In this document: in pieces, positions 33,719 through 36,794 of the stretch
Layout: every line of letters starts with the position of its first letter
How positions within the stretch are numbered: position 1 is the first letter of the stretch
Assembly: GCF_025965215.1 (NCBI RefSeq)
Contig: NZ_JAOPXI010000096.1
Coordinates: 1-36,794 of the forward strand
From: Marmoricola sp.
GTDB lineage: Bacteria; Actinomycetota; Actinomycetes; Propionibacteriales; Nocardioidaceae
DNA: 36,794 nt
Direction: 5' to 3'
Notes under the pieces: generated by a model
What the model was told of the DNA's origin: nothing
The model's input: the letters and a program-made list of their open reading frames with translations, nothing else
Database searches by the model: none
Translations under genes and position numbers: made by a program

Positions 33719-33918
33719 GTGGAGCTCTCCTTGTGCACGGAATGCCGGTCTGCGCCGGCCCTACCATGCGGGTCACAGTCACCAGTGCCGGAGCACCAGG
33801 CGACAAAAGCCTTCAGTCGGCGACGACACCCTCCGTGTCAGTTCGTCGTGCGGGAGACTCCCTGGTCACCGACCGCGGTCGCATGGCCGTCATGCTGGGG
33901 AGAGCTGTCACCTGCTCC

Positions 33919-34671
33919 TCAGCCGGCCGCGTCGCGGTCGGGTGCCAACGGATCTCCCACCGTGCCGGTCTGTGCATCTAGAGGACCCTGAGCCAGTCGC
34001 TGCGCAAGCACAGCGGGTCTGACACTGGTTCCCGAGATCTCACGGAGCGCGGCGAGAACGTCGTCGGGTCTCACGGACGGGGTTCCGTGACGCAAGACCA
34101 CTCGCAGTATCGCACACGATGGGGGATCGGACGGCGACTCGCCACCCGGACGTACGTCGAGAAGGGCGATCGCGGCCCGGGCGTCGAAGCTCCGAAGACC
34201 CTTCTTGGTCATCCGCTCGACCATGACGACGGGGGTTGCCAGGAGCTGGTCGATCGCGGGGCGCAGCTCGTCGGGAGACGTGTCGCTCAGCGTGATTTCC
34301 CAGTCCGAGGCCTCGAGTCGGTCGGCCAGCGAGCCGCCGGCTCTCACGACGACCTCGAGCACGTCCAGACCCTCGGGCAACGACTCATCGAGCGCGCGCG
34401 CGACCTCCGTCGGGTCGAGCACCTGGGCAAGACCGATCTCGAGGTACTCGGCCTCACTGGCCGCGCCGGTCGGGCTCGCGCCGGCGTACGAGATCCTGGG
34501 GTGCGGGTTGAAGCCCGATGAGAACGCCATCGGCACACGCGCCCGCGAGATCGCGCGCTCGAAGGCGCGGCTGAAGTCGCGATGGCTGGTGAAACGGAGC
34601 CGTCCGCGCTTGGCGTACCGGATCCTCAGACGCTGGACCGGAGGGGCCTGCTGCTCGGGCTGTTCACGCAC
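33919..34671 (-). CDS. TIGR03936 / DUF2344 family protein
   Basis: A 250-residue protein with the family opening RLRIRYAKRGRLRFTSHRDFSRAFERAISRA and FSSGFNPHPRISYAG. The family normally follows, or is fused to, a TIGR03960 radical-SAM protein upstream of RNase E/G. Here it precedes the RNase, but no radical-SAM gene is next to it. GTG 34671 is six bases after TAGCCT (34678-34683). The role is unknown; linkage to RNase E suggests RNA modification or processing. Confidence 0.87.
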   Translation of the reverse strand: MREQPEQQAPPVQRLRIRYAKRGRLRFTSHRDFSRAFERAISRARVPMAFSSGFNPHPRISYAGASPTGAASEAEYLEIGLAQVLDPTEVARALDESLPEGLDVLEVVVRAGGSLADRLEASDWEITLSDTSPDELRPAIDQLLATPVVMVERMTKKGLRSFDARAAIALLDVRPGGESPSDPPSCAILRVVLRHGTPSVRPDDVLAALREISGTSVRPAVLAQRLAQGPLDAQTGTVGDPLAPDRDAAG

Positions 34672-34677
34672 GAGTCG

Positions 34678-34683
34678 AGGCTA
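34678..34683 (-). promoter_or_regulatory. Probable leaderless -10 element for the TIGR03936 gene
   Basis: TAGCCT lies six bases before the GTG at 34671, in the 80-base gap after the winged-helix gene, suggesting separate transcription. Confidence 0.45.
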
Positions 34684-34751
34684 CCGAGTGCCCGAGCCTG
34701 CTCGTGGCCGAGAACTCGTTGACGAGCGAAGCGAGGATCACGGACTGAACC

Positions 34752-35939
34752 TTAGCGAGGTTTCAGGGCATCCCTCGCCAGCGGGGACTGGTAGATGGTG
34801 CGCACGACGTCACCCTCAAGCCACCCGGTCAGCTCCTCGGCCTTGCGCGCGAGCGCCGCGATCGCCGCAGCATCGAGCTCCTCGGCCGGTACGACGACCA
34901 CCGTCCCGTCGTCGTCCTGGCGCCAGCCACCAACGATCCGCCCGCACCACCAGGCCGTCGGACCAGCGTTGCCGTTGCGGTCGAAGAGGGCGTCCGCATG
35001 CGGACCGAGGTACCAGTCGCGCTGCTTCCAGCCCATCGTCGTCGGGTCCAGCGCCGGCAGCAGTGCTGCCCACGCCTCCGGCACCGCAACATCGTCCACG
35101 TCGTCGGCCAGCACGAAGTCGGTCCCGCCGCTCTCGAGTGCGACCTCGACCGCACCCACATCGCCGAGCGCTCGGGTCACGGCCGCCTTGGTCGCGCCCA
35201 GCCACCAGACGAGGTCCGCCTCGGTTCCGGGGCCGAAGGTCCGCAACCAGGAGGCCACGAGCGCTGCATACCCCTCGGCCTCCGCCATGGCGTCCGGCGC
35301 GTCGGGAAGCCAGTCCGTGGTCGCGGTCCAGCGTGGCCGCGAGATCTTCCAGCCGCCTTCGTTCTCGCCGCGCATCACTGCACCCGAGGCGGCCAGGGTA
35401 GTCAGGACACGCGGCGCCACCGAGACCTCGGCACCCCAGGTCTTGTCCGGCGAGAGGCTCATCCGGGCGTCGAGCATCGGGATGACCTCGCGCAACCGGA
35501 CTGTCGACGTCGGGCCCGACACGTGCAGGTGGCTGAGCACGGCGTCGCACGCCTGCTCGACCCACGCCGGCCCGTCGTCGGTGATCCCGTGCTTGACGAC
35601 GTCGCGCGCAAGCTGCGAGCGCTGCTGGACGGCGACTCGCGCAGCCGCGCTCCCCCACACCGCGGGGAGCAGCGCTCGCGGGAAGGCGAAGACCGTCCGG
35701 CGCATCGCGAGCTGCTTGACCACCGATCGGTCGTCGTACAGGGCGGCGTCCACCTGCTCGCGGGTTGCACCGGTGCGTGCGTGCACGGCGAGGTGGACCG
35801 ACGCAGGCTCGGTCGCGTGCCAGCAGGTCATCGCCTCGGTCGCGACGTCGATGCCGCCGTAGGGCACTGCGAGTCCGTGGCGGAGCGCGAGCCGGGCCCG
35901 CCGCTGGTCGTCGGAAACTTTCTGCACCTGCTCATCCAA
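34752..35939 (-). CDS. Winged-helix DNA-binding protein, YcaQ/AlkZ-like (HTH_42 family)
   Basis: A 395-residue protein of the HTH_42 family: RARLALRHGLAV, TCWHATEPASVHLAVHAR (38-55), MRRTVFAFPRALLPAVWG, later WWCGRIVGGW and the C-terminal LARKAEELTGWLEG. Relatives YcaQ and AlkZ are DNA glycosylases acting on crosslinks. At the position of their glutamine-based catalytic motif this protein has H41-A-T43, so it may be a different subgroup or inactive. The start is TTG 35939 or GTG 35927; neither has a good ribosome site. Confidence 0.82.
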   Translation of the reverse strand: MDEQVQKVSDDQRRARLALRHGLAVPYGGIDVATEAMTCWHATEPASVHLAVHARTGATREQVDAALYDDRSVVKQLAMRRTVFAFPRALLPAVWGSAAARVAVQQRSQLARDVVKHGITDDGPAWVEQACDAVLSHLHVSGPTSTVRLREVIPMLDARMSLSPDKTWGAEVSVAPRVLTTLAASGAVMRGENEGGWKISRPRWTATTDWLPDAPDAMAEAEGYAALVASWLRTFGPGTEADLVWWLGATKAAVTRALGDVGAVEVALESGGTDFVLADDVDDVAVPEAWAALLPALDPTTMGWKQRDWYLGPHADALFDRNGNAGPTAWWCGRIVGGWRQDDDGTVVVVPAEELDAAAIAALARKAEELTGWLEGDVVRTIYQSPLARDALKPR

Positions 35940-35978
35940 TCGCGCCGCACCGACAGGTCCTGGGGGTCCCGCCCCCGC

Positions 35979-36428
35979 TCACTGCGGCCGCGGACGCAGC
36001 ATCAGCGCGGTCGCGGGCGCGAAGCCCGAGCGCTCGTACAGCGGCACGGACCTCTCACTCGGGCTGAGCACGATCCGCACGAATCCTGCCTGGTCGGCGT
36101 ACCCGGTGCAGGCCGCCAGCAGTGTCGTTCCGATCCCGGAACCGCGATGCTCCTGCGCGACGTAGAAGTTCGCGAGGTAGCCCCAGCAGCTGTCCGGCAT
36201 CCCCGGACGTGGCATCCGGGCGAACACCAACAGGTTGAGCATCCCGACGCAGGCGCCGTCGACGAACGCGAGCCAGGTCAGCCGCTGCTCGCGCTCACGT
36301 TCGTACCAGTCTTCGAACGCCGCTGCGTACCCGTCGTCGACGACCGGGCCACCGGAGTTCTCCTCGACCCACGCTGCTCGCAGGCCGGCGAGCAGCGCGC
36401 CGTCACCGTCACCGGCCAGACGCACCAC
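35979..36428 (-). CDS. GNAT-family N-acetyltransferase
   Basis: A 149-residue GNAT protein. The acetyl-CoA site is YVAQEHRGSGIGTTLLAACTGYA (about 85-107), after the strand WLAFVDGACVGMLNLLVF, with the closing LYERSGFAPA. The acceptor is unknown. The open frame continues upstream into the divergent gene's start; GTG 36428 gives a standard length and starts at the first strand (VVRLAGDGD), but TTG 36452 is possible. Confidence 0.8.
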   Translation of the reverse strand: MVRLAGDGDGALLAGLRAAWVEENSGGPVVDDGYAAAFEDWYEREREQRLTWLAFVDGACVGMLNLLVFARMPRPGMPDSCWGYLANFYVAQEHRGSGIGTTLLAACTGYADQAGFVRIVLSPSERSVPLYERSGFAPATALMLRPRPQ

Positions 36429-36522
36429 GGAGTGCGCGGCCGGCGCGGACAACGGGAGTACGCCGGCGCCTTCGCGCCGACCGGAGCGGGAAGATTTACG
36501 GTTCAACCACTGTTGGGCCGAC

Positions 36523-36794
36523 ATGAAGAAGATCGGTTTCCTCTCGTTCGGACACTGGAGCTCGTCGCAGCACTCGGCTACCCGTTCCGCCTCGGACGTG
36601 CTGCTCCAGTCCATCGACCTGGCGGTCGCGGCCGAGGAGGTGGGCGCCGATGGTGCGTACTTCCGAGTACACCATTTCGCCCAGCAGCTGTCCTCGCCGT
36701 TCCCCCTGCTCGCGGCCATCGGAGCACGGACGAACCGAATCGAGATCGGCACCGGCGTGATCGACATGCGCTACGAGAACCCGCTCTACATGGC
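36523..36794 (+). CDS. LLM-class flavin-dependent oxidoreductase (partial)
   Basis: An ATG at 36523 opens a frame that runs to the right edge (90 codons). MKKIGFLSFGHWS, LAVAAEEVGADGAYFRVHHFAQQLSSPFPLLAAIGARTNRIEIGTGVIDMRYENPLYMA is the N-terminal part of a luciferase-like TIM barrel. The cofactor and substrate cannot be told. It is divergent from the GNAT gene. Confidence 0.87.
   Translation, partial: MKKIGFLSFGHWSSSQHSATRSASDVLLQSIDLAVAAEEVGADGAYFRVHHFAQQLSSPFPLLAAIGARTNRIEIGTGVIDMRYENPLYM

Noticed and set aside
33000-33720. Repeats in the RNase E/G N terminus as a CRISPR or satellite array
   Set aside because: They are codon-level repeats of an Ala/Lys-rich protein region, irregular in period and within an intact frame.

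Overview
The window is about 36.8 kb of high-GC DNA, densely packed with genes, from an actinobacterium. The block rplU-rpmA-obgE-proB-proA-nadD-rsfS with a mycobacterial GpgP-like phosphatase, frequent GTG/TTG starts, ATGA/GTGA stop-start overlaps, F420-type luciferase-like oxidoreductases and probable leaderless promoters fit the Propionibacteriales, perhaps a Nocardioides-like organism. This is inferred from gene content and style; no marker gene allows a firm species call.

Layout. (1) 1-6041: a sugar and glycoconjugate-looking block. On the minus strand: methylthioadenosine phosphorylase, a rhamnose-4-epimerase-like SDR carrying a putative zinc ribbon, a GT2 glycosyltransferase, a DUF2064/TIGR04282 protein, a methyltransferase and a membrane-anchored molybdopterin oxidoreductase that runs off the left edge. 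A GT-C-like membrane protein lies on the plus strand between the two halves. (2) 6054-8958: SPFH protein, an F420-type oxidoreductase behind a KstR-type palindrome, and an old yellow enzyme. (3) 8989-10930: a cobalt block, cbtB-cbtA plus a CbiX-like/2Fe-2S fusion, headed by a cobalamin riboswitch. (4) 10987-14420: an MFS-MarR pair with an operator-like palindrome, a ZIP transporter behind an iron-box-like site, and small proteins including a CxxC/HxxxC protein. (5) 14610-17447: a membrane protein of unknown function, a secreted phosphatase with PHO-box-like direct repeats, and tRNA-Ala(GGC). (6) 17486-19303: 48-aa membrane protein, nadD, rsfS, gpgP-like phosphatase. (7) 19332-23520: GT61, a tandem FkbM methyltransferase, a VTT-like membrane protein and a CDP-alcohol phosphatidyltransferase. 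(8) 23510-28753: proA, a small conserved protein, proB, obgE, rpmA, rplU. (9) 28788-30984: a second MFS-MarR pair with its own palindrome. (10) 31022-36794: RNase E/G, a TIGR03936 protein without its usual radical-SAM partner, a winged-helix protein, a GNAT and a partial luciferase-like oxidoreductase.

The strongest leads are the cobalamin-riboswitch cobalt operon with a chelatase-like domain that has lost its first histidine, the MTAP/epimerase/glycosyltransferase/Mo-oxidoreductase neighbourhood, the tandem-duplicated FkbM protein, and four families of regulatory sites (KstR-like, IdeR-like, PHO-box-like, MarR-type palindromes), each placed at the promoter of a gene that makes sense for it. 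Eleven genes share a TAnnnT hexamer 6-8 bases before the start codon, the signature of leaderless transcription. I see no CRISPR array, insertion sequence, phage or plasmid module.
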